The translations under genes were made by a program, and so were the position numbers. A model generated the notes under the pieces. The model had not been told where the DNA came from and made no database searches. It saw nothing but the letters and a program-made list of their open reading frames with translations. Of a stretch of DNA of 64,000 nt, positions 1-11,766 are shown piece after piece (the stretch's first letter is position 1; every line of letters begins with the position of its first letter). The DNA lies in the NCBI RefSeq assembly GCF_014647655.1, contig NZ_BMPP01000007.1, positions 124,001 to 188,000 on the forward strand, read 5' to 3'. The DNA is from Deinococcus malanensis. Its GTDB lineage: Bacteria > Deinococcota > Deinococci > Deinococcales > Deinococcaceae.

Positions 1-1137
<1,137 letters not shown>

Positions 1138-1146
1138 CCAGCACAG

Positions 1147-1187
1147 GTGAGCGGTAGATGCAGTTCGCATCTGCCGCTCACGGTTTT
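1147..1187. terminator. Bidirectional terminator hairpin between convergent genes
   Basis: A 15-bp stem (1147-1161 with 1167-1181, one G-T pair, 5-nt loop) is followed on the plus strand by TTTT at 1184-1187. It lies between the stop of the GH52 gene and the stop of the isomerase-like gene, so it can end both transcripts. Confidence 0.8.
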
Positions 1188-1209
1188 GAGCCGTGCTCTC
1201 AATTCGCGG

Positions 1210-1983
1210 CTATGGGGTTGGCTCTGGCTGGCGCATGCTGCGGTGCAGCCATGCGTAGTTCGCGGTGACGCTCTCCAAAGGGTCGCGCTGGCAGTGGTCC
1301 TGCTCGGCGATGAACCACTCGACGCCCGTTTCACGCGCCGCAGCGAGCATCCCGGTGAGGTCCACCTCGCCCTCACCCAGTTCCTCCGTGACCCACTTCC
1401 CATCGCGGAGGGCGACGTCCTTGACGTGCAGGAGAGGCGTACGCTGCGCGTACCGGCGCAGGTACCCGACGGGCGAGACTCCCCCGGCATGCGCCCACGC
1501 GGCGTCCAGTTCCACCAGCACGCCCGGCGCATCCTGAAACAGCGTATCGAAGGCGTACTGGCCGCCGTGCTGAGCTTCGAATTCGAAGACATGGTTGTGG
1601 TACGCGAACTTCAGGCCACGCTCCGCGCACGCGCGCGCCCACTGCTCGAGTTCCCGCGTGAAGGCCGACCAGCCCGCCGCGTCATGAACGAGGCCCGGTT
1701 CGATCCACGGGCACACGATGTACGGCGCGCCGACCTCCAGCACGCCCGCCGCGGCCTGCTCGAAGTCTTCACGCATGGCTGCGGCGCTCACGTGGCAGGC
1801 GACGGCACTTAACCCCTCACTGTCGAGCACGAGGCGCACCTCACGCGCCGGCACCCCCCCGAACCCGGCGAATTCCACGCCACGGTACCCGATGCCCGCG
1901 ACGTGCTGCAGTACGCCGACCATATCCGCGGCGACCTCATCACGCAGGGTGTACAGCTGCAACGCAATGCGCTCATGACTCAT
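1210..1983 (-). CDS. Sugar phosphate isomerase/epimerase-like (xylose isomerase-type TIM barrel)
   Basis: 257 residues, starting MSHERIALQLYTLRDEVA. It carries the usual features of the AP-endonuclease-2/xylose isomerase-like TIM barrel family: N-terminal LQLYTLRDE, GYRGVEFAGF, AYHNHVFEFE, LVELDAAWAHAGG, LLHVKDV and WFIAEQD. The His/Glu/Asp residues in those strands are the typical metal ligands. ATG at 1983 overlaps the stop of the upstream dehydrogenase gene in an ATGA (1980-1983), so translation is probably coupled. Such proteins often act beside Gfo/Idh/MocA dehydrogenases in sugar or inositol conversion; the substrate cannot be read from the sequence. It is the last gene of the large minus-strand operon. 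Confidence 0.85.
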   Translation of the reverse strand: MSHERIALQLYTLRDEVAADMVGVLQHVAGIGYRGVEFAGFGGVPAREVRLVLDSEGLSAVACHVSAAAMREDFEQAAAGVLEVGAPYIVCPWIEPGLVHDAAGWSAFTRELEQWARACAERGLKFAYHNHVFEFEAQHGGQYAFDTLFQDAPGVLVELDAAWAHAGGVSPVGYLRRYAQRTPLLHVKDVALRDGKWVTEELGEGEVDLTGMLAAARETGVEWFIAEQDHCQRDPLESVTANYAWLHRSMRQPEPTP

Positions 1984-3074
1984 GCCAGAACCTCCTCTCC
2001 CTCGGCGACGGGCAGCGCATCCGGGCGTGGCGGGCGAGTCTGAATCTCCACGTGCCTCCCGACATCCGAGGCGTGCAGGCACGCGTGCATCACTTCCAGC
2101 ACGTGAAGGCCCAGCTCACCGCCCGCGCGGTGCGGACGCCCCGTCCGCAGGGCCACTGCCATGTCGGCCAGGCCGATTCCGCGGCTGTTCTCGCGGAACG
2201 GATGCGACAGCGGCAACTCCAGCCACTCGTCCGTGAGCATCCTCCGCACCATGACCGGGCCGCCGAAGGTGTTCGGGTCGGGCAGGCTCAGCGTCCCTTC
2301 CGTCCCGTAGATTTCGATTCGCGGCGTCTGGCTGCCCCACACGTCGAAACTCGTCACGAGCGTCGCCACCGGCCCCGCCTGGAACTCCAGGACGCTCGCG
2401 ATGTGCGTGGGGGTGGTCACCGGAATGCGCCGCCCGGACGGGTCCTCACCGACGACCCTCTCGGGAAACGACGCTCGCGTCGCGGACGTCGCGCGCCGCA
2501 CCGGACCGAGCATGTTCACCAGCGCGGTCAGGTAGTACGGTCCCATGTCGAACAGGGGTCCCGCGCCCGGCTGGTAGAAGAAGTCCGGGTTGGGGTGCCA
2601 GCGTTCCGGCCCATGACTCAGCATGAACGCCGTCGCCGCGACGGGCTCGCCGATCAGGCCGTCATCCAGGGCCTTGCGCGCCGTCTGCAGGCCCGCGCCG
2701 AGGAAGGTGTCGGGCGCGCATCCTACCCTCAGGGACCGCTCGGCTGCGAGCGCGAGCACGCGGCGGCCCGCGTCGAGGTCGGTGGCGAGGGGCTTCTCGA
2801 CGTACACGTGCCGGCCCGCCTCGAGCGCCGCGAGGGTCACGTCCGCGTGCGCGGCGGGCACTGTAAGGTTCAGCACCACGTCCACGTCGTCCGCAGCGAG
2901 GAGTTCATCCAGCGGCACGGCGCGGGCCACGCCGAACTCCGTGGCCCGTGAGCGTGCCCGGTCGAGGTCCAGGTCACTGATGGCGGTGACTTCCAGCGTG
3001 GAGAACTTCGTGGGGGCGTTCAGGTAGATCGGGCTGATGTTACCGGCGCCGACCACGCCAACTCGTAATTTCAT
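1980..3074 (-). CDS. Gfo/Idh/MocA family oxidoreductase
   Basis: 364 residues. The N-terminal Rossmann fold is shown by VGVVGAGNISPIYL, with the family's EKPLATDL motif (Lys of the EKP motif conserved) and a C-terminal alpha/beta domain containing GPLFDMGPYYL and the GTEGTLSLPDP segment. The start MKLRVGVVGAGN at 3074 is preferred over the in-frame codon at 3110 because AGGAG lies about 8 nt upstream and the Rossmann strand then begins at residue 2. The protein should oxidise or reduce a sugar or sugar derivative with NAD(P). Paired with the isomerase-like gene by a 4-nt overlap and 32 nt downstream of the VOC gene, it probably handles a monosaccharide released by the operon's glycosidases. 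Confidence 0.9.
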   Translation of the reverse strand: MKLRVGVVGAGNISPIYLNAPTKFSTLEVTAISDLDLDRARSRATEFGVARAVPLDELLAADDVDVVLNLTVPAAHADVTLAALEAGRHVYVEKPLATDLDAGRRVLALAAERSLRVGCAPDTFLGAGLQTARKALDDGLIGEPVAATAFMLSHGPERWHPNPDFFYQPGAGPLFDMGPYYLTALVNMLGPVRRATSATRASFPERVVGEDPSGRRIPVTTPTHIASVLEFQAGPVATLVTSFDVWGSQTPRIEIYGTEGTLSLPDPNTFGGPVMVRRMLTDEWLELPLSHPFRENSRGIGLADMAVALRTGRPHRAGGELGLHVLEVMHACLHASDVGRHVEIQTRPPRPDALPVAEGEEVLA

Positions 3075-3106
3075 CAGTTCAGCTCCTCTGTGCGTCAGCG
3101 CGGGCG

Positions 3107-3538
3107 TCACTGCGGCCCGTGGGGCGTTTCACCCCGCGCGACGCGCCTTTGTGGTGACGTTTCATCGAGTTGCATCAGTTCGACGGCGTTCCCATCCGGG
3201 TCCGTCACCCACGCCTGCCAGTTGCGGTCCAGCCCGACTTTTGGCTGCACGTCAATAGGCACACCCTGCTGCTCGAGGGTCTCCACGGTGGCGTGCAGGT
3301 CGTCCACGCGCAGGCACAGGTGCATGAAACTCCCCTGCCGGGGACTCCCAGCGGGCGCCTCACCGCCAGGGAAGAGTTCCACGAAGCGGTCCCCACCGGC
3401 ATGCAGGTACACCAGCATCAGGGAACCGTCATCGTGATGCAGGCGGAATGCTTCGCGCAGCCCGAGGCGCGTGTAGAAGTCGAGGGACTGCTGGAGATCG
3501 TGAACTTTCAGGGCGACGTGCGCCAGGTCGAGCAGCAT
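3107..3538 (-). CDS. VOC superfamily (glyoxalase/bleomycin resistance-like) protein
   Basis: 143 residues with the paired beta-alpha-beta-beta-beta modules of the vicinal oxygen chelate fold: LLDLAHVALKVHDLQQSLDF at the start, FMHLCLRVDDL at the second module, and VTDPDGNAVELMQ at the end. The His and Glu residues in these strands are candidate metal ligands. ATG at 3538 is chosen because GGAGG lies upstream; the frame extends further 5' but overlaps the GH1 gene there. Its role in a sugar operon is unclear: VOC proteins include lyases, isomerases and epimerases, so it may act on the sugar product of the adjacent dehydrogenase. Confidence 0.8.
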   Translation of the reverse strand: MLLDLAHVALKVHDLQQSLDFYTRLGLREAFRLHHDDGSLMLVYLHAGGDRFVELFPGGEAPAGSPRQGSFMHLCLRVDDLHATVETLEQQGVPIDVQPKVGLDRNWQAWVTDPDGNAVELMQLDETSPQRRVARGETPHGPQ

Positions 3539-3600
3539 GAGAACCTCCAGGAAAGGCGATGGCGTGGGGCGCGGGCGGTGCGAGGGGGCGTTCGCGCGGG

Positions 3601-4965
<1,365 letters not shown>

Positions 4966-5049
4966 GCGGTTCCATTCCTTTCCAGGTCGCATCCACTGGA
5001 TGGTGTCGTGATGTGGGTCCACTCCGCGTTTGAGGGTGCGGTTTGGGTG

Positions 5050-7179
5050 TCAATCGATGGTGGTGGCGTGCAGGTCACCCACGTGGATGCTCACGTTCGG
5101 GGCGGGCAAACGACCGAGCGGCAGGGCGAGCGTCAGAACGCGGGACTCGCCGGGTTGCAGCACGACACGCCCGAACGTGACGAGACGCGCGGGCGACGTG
5201 CTTCCCTGGGGCCGCGCGAAGGCGAGGACACTGTGCGACCCCGCCACCCGCCCGGTGTTCGCGACGGTAACCGTCACGGCGTCACGCGTCGCCCGCAGGT
5301 CACGGTACGCGAAGGTCGTGTAGCTCAGCCCGTGCCCGAAGGCGTAGAGCGGCGCGCCGCTCCGGCCCGGCTCGTCGTACGGAGCGGGAACGTGCGCGGC
5401 GGCCATCGGCCACGTGAACGGCAGGCGACCGCTGGGGCTGGTGTTGCCGTACAGGACGTCCGCGACGGCCCGCCCGCCTTCACTGCCGGGCAGATACGCC
5501 ATCACGAACGCGGCAAGGCGCGTTCGGACATCATCGGGAATGACGATGGGCCGCCCGGCCAGCAGCACCGCCACGACGGGCTTGCCGCTTGCGGTGGCTT
5601 CTCGCAGGAGCGCGAGGTCCGCCGCGGGCAGGGCGAGCGTGGGGTTGTCCGCCTCGCCTTCCGCGTGTGGGGGTTCGCCAACCACGACGACCAGTGCGTC
5701 CGCGTCGGGCTGACCGGGCACGCCTGCGCTGTACCGAAGCTGTGTGCCTTTCGGCACCACCTGCTTCATCCCGTCGAGAATGGTGATGGCGCGGGTGTCC
5801 TCGTTCTTCGGCAGGCCCTGCCAGCCGATGGTCCAGCCGCCCAGCTGCGAGCGCGGGTCGCGCGCCCGCTCACCGACGACGAGGACGCGCCTGGCCCTCT
5901 CACCGAGCGGCAGCGTCCGGCCGTCACTTGCCAGCAGGGTGATGGACTGCCGGGCCGCACGAAGGGCCAGGTCGGTGCCGGCCGTGACGGCCGCGCTGGC
6001 TTTCTGAGCATCCGCAAAGGGCTGCTCGAACAGGCCGAGCCTGAACTTGAGGGCAAGAACACGCGCGGCAGCCTCGTCCACACGCCCGGCGGGCAGGTCC
6101 CCGCTCTTTACGAGGTCGAGGACGGCGCTCGTGAAGCCTTCCGCGTCATGTGGGACCATGGAGACGTCCACCCCGGCTGCGAGTGCCATTCGCACGGCGT
6201 CACGGTACGTGGGCGCGACCTTGTGGACCGTCTGGAGTTTCCTGACGTCCTCCCAGTCGGATACCGTGATGCCACGAAAGCCGAGGTCGCCGCGCAGGAG
6301 GTTCGTGAGGAGTTCACCGGACGCGTGGGCGGGCACGCCGTTCACGGACCCGCTGTTGACCATCACCGTCGCCGCGCCTGCGGTGAGGCCCGCCTGGAAG
6401 GGCGGCAGGTGAACGCCGCGCAATTGCGCGCTGGTGATGCGCGCGTCGGCGCGGTCCTTGCCACCCACCGGTGAACCGTACCCGATGAAGTGCTTGACGG
6501 TGGCGGCGACGGAATCCGGACCGAGGGCCGGTCCCTGCAGGCCACGCACGTTGGCCGCGACCATCTCGGACGCGAGTACGGGGTCCTCCCCCCACGTTTC
6601 GTAGAACCGACCCCAGCGCGGGTCGCGGCCCATGTCCGCGTCGGGAGCGAAGTTCCAGGTGATGCCCGTGGCGCGCAGCGCCCGCGCGGTGACTTCCCCA
6701 ATCTGGTGCGGAAACTTCGTGTCAAAGGTCGCGCCCAGACCGATGTTGTGCGGGAACATCGTCGCGCCAATAACGTTGTTGTGCCCGTGTACAGCGTCCA
6801 CGCCGTAGAGGATGGGAATCTTGAGGCGCGAGTGCGTAAGCGCGTAGCGCTGCAGGTCGTTGGTCATGCGCGCCCACGCCTCGGGTGTGTTCGGCTGGGG
6901 CGCCGCGCCGCCGCCACTGAGGAGCGAGCCGACGTGCTGCTTCGCAAGGATGCGGTCGAGCCATTCGGGATTGAGGGGGCCACGGTCCCACTCGTCGCGG
7001 CCCATCAGGCGTTGCACGTTGATCTGCGTGAGCTGCCCGACCTTCTCTTCGAGGGTCATGCGGTTCAGCAGGTCCTGCACGCGCTGTTCCACGGGAAGTC
7101 GGGTATCAAGGTACGGGTGCGTCTGCGCGAGTGCCGTGGAGGCGGCAAGGAGCAGGGCCATCAGGAGGGTTTTACGCAT
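5050..7179 (-). CDS. GH3 beta-glucosidase, exported (BglX-like)
   Basis: 709 residues. MRKTLLMALLLAASTALAQ is a clear signal peptide, so the mature enzyme works in the periplasm or outside the cell. It has the full GH3 layout: an N-terminal TIM barrel with YGVDAVHGHNN, RDPRWGRFYETWGEDP and KHFIGYG, then TVSDWED with the nucleophile Asp at about residue 308, an (alpha/beta)6 domain with VVVVGEPPHAEGE, and a C-terminal fibronectin-III-like domain starting near YAFGHGLSYTTF. AAGGGAG precedes the chosen ATG. It probably trims beta-gluco- or xylo-oligosaccharides before uptake, while the next gene encodes a cytoplasmic GH3. Confidence 0.93.
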   Translation of the reverse strand: MRKTLLMALLLAASTALAQTHPYLDTRLPVEQRVQDLLNRMTLEEKVGQLTQINVQRLMGRDEWDRGPLNPEWLDRILAKQHVGSLLSGGGAAPQPNTPEAWARMTNDLQRYALTHSRLKIPILYGVDAVHGHNNVIGATMFPHNIGLGATFDTKFPHQIGEVTARALRATGITWNFAPDADMGRDPRWGRFYETWGEDPVLASEMVAANVRGLQGPALGPDSVAATVKHFIGYGSPVGGKDRADARITSAQLRGVHLPPFQAGLTAGAATVMVNSGSVNGVPAHASGELLTNLLRGDLGFRGITVSDWEDVRKLQTVHKVAPTYRDAVRMALAAGVDVSMVPHDAEGFTSAVLDLVKSGDLPAGRVDEAAARVLALKFRLGLFEQPFADAQKASAAVTAGTDLALRAARQSITLLASDGRTLPLGERARRVLVVGERARDPRSQLGGWTIGWQGLPKNEDTRAITILDGMKQVVPKGTQLRYSAGVPGQPDADALVVVVGEPPHAEGEADNPTLALPAADLALLREATASGKPVVAVLLAGRPIVIPDDVRTRLAAFVMAYLPGSEGGRAVADVLYGNTSPSGRLPFTWPMAAAHVPAPYDEPGRSGAPLYAFGHGLSYTTFAYRDLRATRDAVTVTVANTGRVAGSHSVLAFARPQGSTSPARLVTFGRVVLQPGESRVLTLALPLGRLPAPNVSIHVGDLHATTID

Positions 7180-7213
7180 CAGGCTCCCTTCAGGGGTAAT
7201 GGACGGTGGCGGG

Positions 7214-9055
7214 TCAGTCAGCAGCAGTACGCACGGTGGTGATTCCCGCGCCAAGGTCCCAGAGGCTTGCACTGGCGTCCGTACGGGGCAGGTCCGCGTG
7301 AGTGCGGGGCCAGTCCACGCTGAGCGTGCCCGTGAATGGCGCGCGTCCCAGCAGCACGTCGGTCACACCGTCCCCTTCCGTGCCGGGCAGCCACGCAGCG
7401 ACGAATGCGTCCCACTGGGGAAGCTCGTCGGTGATGATCAGCGGACGCCCCGACAGCAGCACCACCACGAGACGGTCGCACTGTTCGCGCACGCGCGCGA
7501 GCATCCTGAGTTGCTGCGCGTCGAGGCGAAGTTCTGCCCGGTCGCCCATGCCTTCGGCGTACGGTTCTTCCGCAACGACCGCAATGCCCACCGGGTAGCG
7601 CGCGTCCACCTGTCCGTCGGCGCTGTAGTTCACCCTTCCGGGGAGGGCACGCTGGAAGCCTTCGAGAATGCTGGTGCCGGGCGTGATGGGACCGTGACCG
7701 CCCATCCAGGTGATCGTCCACCCGCCGCATTGCGCGCCCATGTCGTCTGCGGCGCTGCCCGCTACCAGGACAGTGGGTGTGTTGTCACTGAGTGGGAGGA
7801 CATTTCCTTCGTTCCTGAGCAGCACCAGGGACTTGCGAACCGCTTCCCGCGCGAGCGCACGGTGCTCTGCGCAGCCCACCACGTTCAGCAGCGCCGGGTC
7901 CGTTTCCGGTATGTCGAACAATCCCAGCACGACCTTGGCGGTGAGAATGCGGCGAACCGCGTCGTCAATGCGCTCCTGCGTGACGTCGCCACACTGTACG
8001 GCCGCGACGAGTGTGCCGATAAACTTCTCGTAGTCGAAAGGGACCATGACCATGTCGACGCCCGCGTTGATGGCGTCGGCGACGCAACGGTGGTAATCAC
8101 CGGGGTGCAGCTGGTCGATGGCTTCCCAGTCGCTCACCACGAACCCCTCAAAGCCCAGCTCACCCTTGAGGACGTCGGTGAGCAGGTAGCGGTGCCCGTG
8201 CATCTTCAGGCCGTTCCAGGAGCTGAACGACGCCATGACGTTCAGCGCGCCCGCCTCAATGGCCGCCCGGTACGGCGGGAGGTGCACGGCCCGCAGCGTT
8301 GCCTCGTCGATGCGGCTGTCCCCCTGATCGAGCTGCCACGCGCCCTGATCGAGCAGCTCCATGAACCCCTCACCCATCTGCGCAATGGCGAGGGTGCGGT
8401 CCACGTCCAGCGCGTTCCGGTCCACGCGGGTGGACGATCCCCAGCTGGTGTGACCGTCGGCGATGAAGTGCTTCACGCTGGGCAGCACGGCCGTGGGGTC
8501 GTTCCACGCTGCACCGCGCAGGCCCTGCACGTACGCGCTGGCGAGTTCACTCACGAGTTGGGGGTCCTGGCCGTAGCCTTCGTACGTGCGGCCCCAGCGG
8601 AGGTCGTGGGGCATGCTCACGGCGGGCGCAAAGTTCCATCTGACGTTGGTGGCGGCGACTTCCAGGGCGGTGGCGCGGCCGATGCGGCGCACCAGATCGG
8701 CGTCGCGGGTGGCGCCCAGGGCGATGTTGTGGGGGAAGATGGTCGTGCCGACAACGTTGTTGTGGCCGTGCACAGCGTCCACGCCGTACAGCAGGGGGAT
8801 GCCCAGTCGGGAGGAGCGGGCTTCGTGGAGGTAGGCGCCGACCATCTCCCGCCAGGCGTGGGGGGTGTTGGGGTCGGGATTGCCGCCGCCGCCGCTAAGG
8901 ACCGAGCCGAGAGAGAGGCGAGTGACGTCGCCTTGTTTGACGCTGTTCTTCTCCGGCTGCGTCATCTGCCCGGCCTTCTCGCTCAGCGTCATATCGCGCA
9001 GCAGACGCTCGACGAGCGCCCGACCTTCTTCGTTCAGGGGATGTGGCTGGGTCAT
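7214..9055 (-). CDS. GH3 beta-glucosidase, cytoplasmic
   Basis: 613 residues with no signal peptide and a strong AAGGAGGGG ribosome site upstream of ATG 9055. The TIM-barrel motifs match GH3 (YGVDAVHGHNN, WNFAPAV, RWGRTYEGYGQDP, KHFIADGHTSWG) with the nucleophile in VVSDWEAI (Asp309). Unlike the exported neighbour it has an extra stretch of about 35 residues (roughly 205-250) before the conserved AVHLPPY segment and lacks the C-terminal fibronectin-like domain. This layout recalls 1,4-beta-glucan glucohydrolase/ExoP-like GH3 enzymes. It most likely finishes hydrolysis of imported oligosaccharides. Confidence 0.92.
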   Translation of the reverse strand: MTQPHPLNEEGRALVERLLRDMTLSEKAGQMTQPEKNSVKQGDVTRLSLGSVLSGGGGNPDPNTPHAWREMVGAYLHEARSSRLGIPLLYGVDAVHGHNNVVGTTIFPHNIALGATRDADLVRRIGRATALEVAATNVRWNFAPAVSMPHDLRWGRTYEGYGQDPQLVSELASAYVQGLRGAAWNDPTAVLPSVKHFIADGHTSWGSSTRVDRNALDVDRTLAIAQMGEGFMELLDQGAWQLDQGDSRIDEATLRAVHLPPYRAAIEAGALNVMASFSSWNGLKMHGHRYLLTDVLKGELGFEGFVVSDWEAIDQLHPGDYHRCVADAINAGVDMVMVPFDYEKFIGTLVAAVQCGDVTQERIDDAVRRILTAKVVLGLFDIPETDPALLNVVGCAEHRALAREAVRKSLVLLRNEGNVLPLSDNTPTVLVAGSAADDMGAQCGGWTITWMGGHGPITPGTSILEGFQRALPGRVNYSADGQVDARYPVGIAVVAEEPYAEGMGDRAELRLDAQQLRMLARVREQCDRLVVVLLSGRPLIITDELPQWDAFVAAWLPGTEGDGVTDVLLGRAPFTGTLSVDWPRTHADLPRTDASASLWDLGAGITTVRTAAD

Positions 9056-9075
9056 GGCCCCTCCTTCAATGTGGA

Positions 9076-9122
9076 GCCGGGGGCCCGCGCCGGAACGCCT
9101 TGTTCATTCGCGGGCCCCCGGC
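9076..9122 (-). other. Intercistronic hairpin between GH1 and GH3 genes
   Basis: A perfect 14-bp GC-rich stem (9076-9089 with 9109-9122, 19-nt loop) sits inside the operon between the GH1 stop and the GH3 ribosome site. There is no T-run, so RNA processing or stabilisation is more likely than termination. Confidence 0.6.
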
Positions 9123-9131
9123 ACGGAGTGG

Positions 9132-10472
9132 TCAGTCGTCGGCGGGCAGCGCGACGCCCGCATCCTGCCGGGTCACGAGCGTCTGGTACCATTTCGCGCT
9201 GTCCTTGAGAATGCGCTGCTGGTTGCCGTAATCGACGTACACCATCCCGAACCGGCGGCTGTACCCGAACGCCCACTCAAAGTTGTCCATCAGACTCCAC
9301 GCGAAGTATCCGGCGACGTTCACGCCCTGCTGCACCGCGTCTGAAGTTGCCTGCACGTGCGCTTTGAAATACTCCACGCGCTGCGCGTCGTGCACGCGGC
9401 CACCTTCGAGTTCGTCGGGGTAGGCGGCGCCGTTCTCGGTGATGTAGACCGGCGGGACGGTGTAGTCGTGGTTGATGCGCACAAGCAGGTCCGTCAGGCC
9501 CTGCGGGTACACTTCCCAGCCCATGTGCGTGTAGCTCGACTCACTGGGCCGGACGTTCCCGGTGGCGCCGTTGACGCTGCGGCTGTAGTAATTCACGCCC
9601 AGGAAGTCGATGGGCTGCGAGGTCGCCGCAAAATCCCCGTCCTGCACGGTCGGCACGTCCTCACCGTACGCGTCCCAGATATCTGCGGGGTACTCGCCGC
9701 GGAAGATGGGATCCAGGAACCAGCGATTGAACGTCCCGTCTGCGAACCGCGCGGCCGCCACGTCCTCTTCCCTGTCCGACGCGGGGTAGGCGGGCTGCAG
9801 GTTCAGGACGATGCCCAGGCTGCTGCCGGGCACGATGTCGCGCATGACCTTGACGGCCTCGCCGTGACCGAGGAGCAGATGGTGCGCGGCGGCGAGGGCG
9901 GCGCGGCGGTCCTGCAGGCCCGGTGCGTGCTCACCGATCTGGTAGCTGAGGATGCTGCTGCACCATGGCTCATTCAGGGTGGCGTAGCTTCTCACGCGCC
10001 CGCCGAGGCGCTCGGCGACAACGCGCGCGTACTCCGCGAAGCGGTACGCCGTCTCACGGTTGACCCAGCCACCCTCGTCCTGCAGGGTCTGCGGGAGGTC
10101 CCAGTGGTACAGGGTCAGGTACGGTTGCAGGCCTCGTTCGAGCATGCCGTCCACCAGACGCTCGTAGAAGTCCAGCCCCTTCTGGTTGACGGGGCCTTTC
10201 CCGTCGGGCTGAATGCGCGGCCAGGCGACGCTGAAGCGGTACGCGTCGACGCCCAGGGACTGGATCAGATCGAGGTCCTGCGGCCACAGGTGGTAGTGGT
10301 CGCAGGCGACGTCGCCGCCCGTGCCGTCCTGGATGCGGCCAGGCTCACGGCAGAAGGTGTCCCAGATGCTGTCACCGCGTCCGTCCTCGTTGGTGGCCCC
10401 TTCGATCTGGTACGAGGATGTGGCCACGCCGAAGATGAAGTTGTCTGGGAAGTCTGTTCGTTTGATGGTCAT
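9132..10472 (-). CDS. GH1 beta-glucosidase (second copy)
   Basis: 446 residues with the complete GH1 pattern: FIFGVATSSYQIEGA, acid/base Glu168 in TLNEPW, nucleophile Glu346 in YITENGAA and GYFAWSLMDNFEWAFGYSRRFG near the end. No signal peptide, hence cytoplasmic. CGAGGAAC lies before ATG 10472. The two GH1 enzymes differ throughout the active-site loops (for example the segment after NYY), suggesting different linkage or aglycone preferences rather than gene dosage. Gap to the upstream clan-A glycosidase gene is 30 nt. Confidence 0.93.
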   Translation of the reverse strand: MTIKRTDFPDNFIFGVATSSYQIEGATNEDGRGDSIWDTFCREPGRIQDGTGGDVACDHYHLWPQDLDLIQSLGVDAYRFSVAWPRIQPDGKGPVNQKGLDFYERLVDGMLERGLQPYLTLYHWDLPQTLQDEGGWVNRETAYRFAEYARVVAERLGGRVRSYATLNEPWCSSILSYQIGEHAPGLQDRRAALAAAHHLLLGHGEAVKVMRDIVPGSSLGIVLNLQPAYPASDREEDVAAARFADGTFNRWFLDPIFRGEYPADIWDAYGEDVPTVQDGDFAATSQPIDFLGVNYYSRSVNGATGNVRPSESSYTHMGWEVYPQGLTDLLVRINHDYTVPPVYITENGAAYPDELEGGRVHDAQRVEYFKAHVQATSDAVQQGVNVAGYFAWSLMDNFEWAFGYSRRFGMVYVDYGNQQRILKDSAKWYQTLVTRQDAGVALPADD

Positions 10473-10502
10473 GATGATGTTCCTCGGGTGATGAAGTCAG
10501 CG

Positions 10503-11765
10503 TTACGGGAGGCGTTTGTAGGCGAGTCGCGTGAGGGAACGTCCAGGCAGATCGGCTGCCGGGCCGAGCTTCAGGCGGATGAAGTCCGCTTCGTCCGCCA
10601 CTGTCTGCTGCGTGAAGGTCTTCGCGCCGATCAGCTGGTAGCCGGGAAGCTCGGTCGCGACGGGCCGCGGCGCGGTGCTGGTGTTGGTGATCAGCAGCTG
10701 CACGGTGTTCGCGTGGCGCGCCGCGTGTACCCACAGGGCAGGGTCACTGGAACGGATGGTGAGCGCTTCTCCACGGTAGTGCCTGAGCTGCTGAAAGGCG
10801 TACAGCGTCGGGCGGGGAATGCCGGCCAGGTCGACCAGGCCATGGTTGCCGGCGGCGATGATGGCGAAGTAGCTGCTGACGTCCGCGCCCGCGTCCGCGA
10901 GGCGCAGGGTCGTCTCGGCGGCCCACAGTGCGGCGACCTGATCGGCGAGGTGGGGGCCCTGCGAGCGCCATGAGAGGCTGTACTCGGTCACGCCCAGCTG
11001 ATAGTCGCGCTGGTGCCCGAGGGGGTTGCGCTGCGGGTCGCGCAGGAGTTCGCGAACCTGGTCCACGCGCGCGCTCACGTCGGGCGCGGTCGCGAGAGCC
11101 ACTTCGTCGGCCGCGGACCCGTCGGTGGGGTACTCGTGCCAGGTGACGAGATCCACGACGTCCCCACACGCGCGGATGAACCGCTCAAGGTAGTTCATGG
11201 CGGAGCCAGTCCCCTTGGACGTGGCGGGCCCGGCGATTTTTGCGCCGGGGTCGGCTTTCAGGATGGCTTCGCGCTGGGCGCGGAACACCTGGCAGTACTT
11301 CTCGGGAGTCCAGCTGGGGTCGCCGCGGTTGGTGGCGTACAGGTCGGGTTCGTTGCCGATCTCCCAGTATGCGACGTTCAGGCCGATGTCCCTGGCGGTT
11401 CGGGCGGCCTGCCCGGCGTCTTCCGGGCGGTTGCGCGCTTCGGCGCGGGTGGCGAACACGCGCGTCTGCACGATGGCTTTGGTATTCGTGCCCGTGAGGG
11501 CGAGGCTGACTTTGTAGTTGCGCAGGCTCTGCTCGGTCAGGTCGTGGTCGTCGCCGACGTTCCCCCCGGGAAAACGGATGGATGTGGGCGCCACGGAACG
11601 CACGGCGTCAAGCGCCTCGACGAGCGGCATCTGCCAGCTGGTGTTGAAGCCGTTTACCGCCAGGGCCGCGATGGGCCTCGCCTCGCCGGTGAGGGTGAGG
11701 GTAGCGGGCGCCGTGCTCGTGGCGCCGGCCATGCCGAGCATGAGGAGGAGCGCGAGGCGTTTCAC
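10503..11765 (-). CDS. Exported clan GH-A glycoside hydrolase, family unassigned (GH79/GH39/GH51-like)
   Basis: 420 residues with a signal peptide ending near GATSTAPA. The core looks like a (beta/alpha)8 clan-A enzyme: TSIRFPGGNVGDDHD, then YWEIGNEPDLYAT with candidate acid/base Glu139, VTWHEYP, and LGVTEYSLSW with candidate nucleophile Glu261; a beta-sandwich domain follows. The GNEPDLY form recalls GH79, while length and layout also fit GH39 or arabinofuranosidase-like enzymes, so no EC activity is assigned. GTG 11765 starts 1 nt after the permease stop, with AAAGGGTG inside the end of the permease gene, implying tight coupling to the importer. It probably acts outside the membrane to produce the transporter's substrate. 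Confidence 0.75.
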   Translation of the reverse strand: MKRLALLLMLGMAGATSTAPATLTLTGEARPIAALAVNGFNTSWQMPLVEALDAVRSVAPTSIRFPGGNVGDDHDLTEQSLRNYKVSLALTGTNTKAIVQTRVFATRAEARNRPEDAGQAARTARDIGLNVAYWEIGNEPDLYATNRGDPSWTPEKYCQVFRAQREAILKADPGAKIAGPATSKGTGSAMNYLERFIRACGDVVDLVTWHEYPTDGSAADEVALATAPDVSARVDQVRELLRDPQRNPLGHQRDYQLGVTEYSLSWRSQGPHLADQVAALWAAETTLRLADAGADVSSYFAIIAAGNHGLVDLAGIPRPTLYAFQQLRHYRGEALTIRSSDPALWVHAARHANTVQLLITNTSTAPRPVATELPGYQLIGAKTFTQQTVADEADFIRLKLGPAADLPGRSLTRLAYKRLP

Positions 11766-11766
11766 G

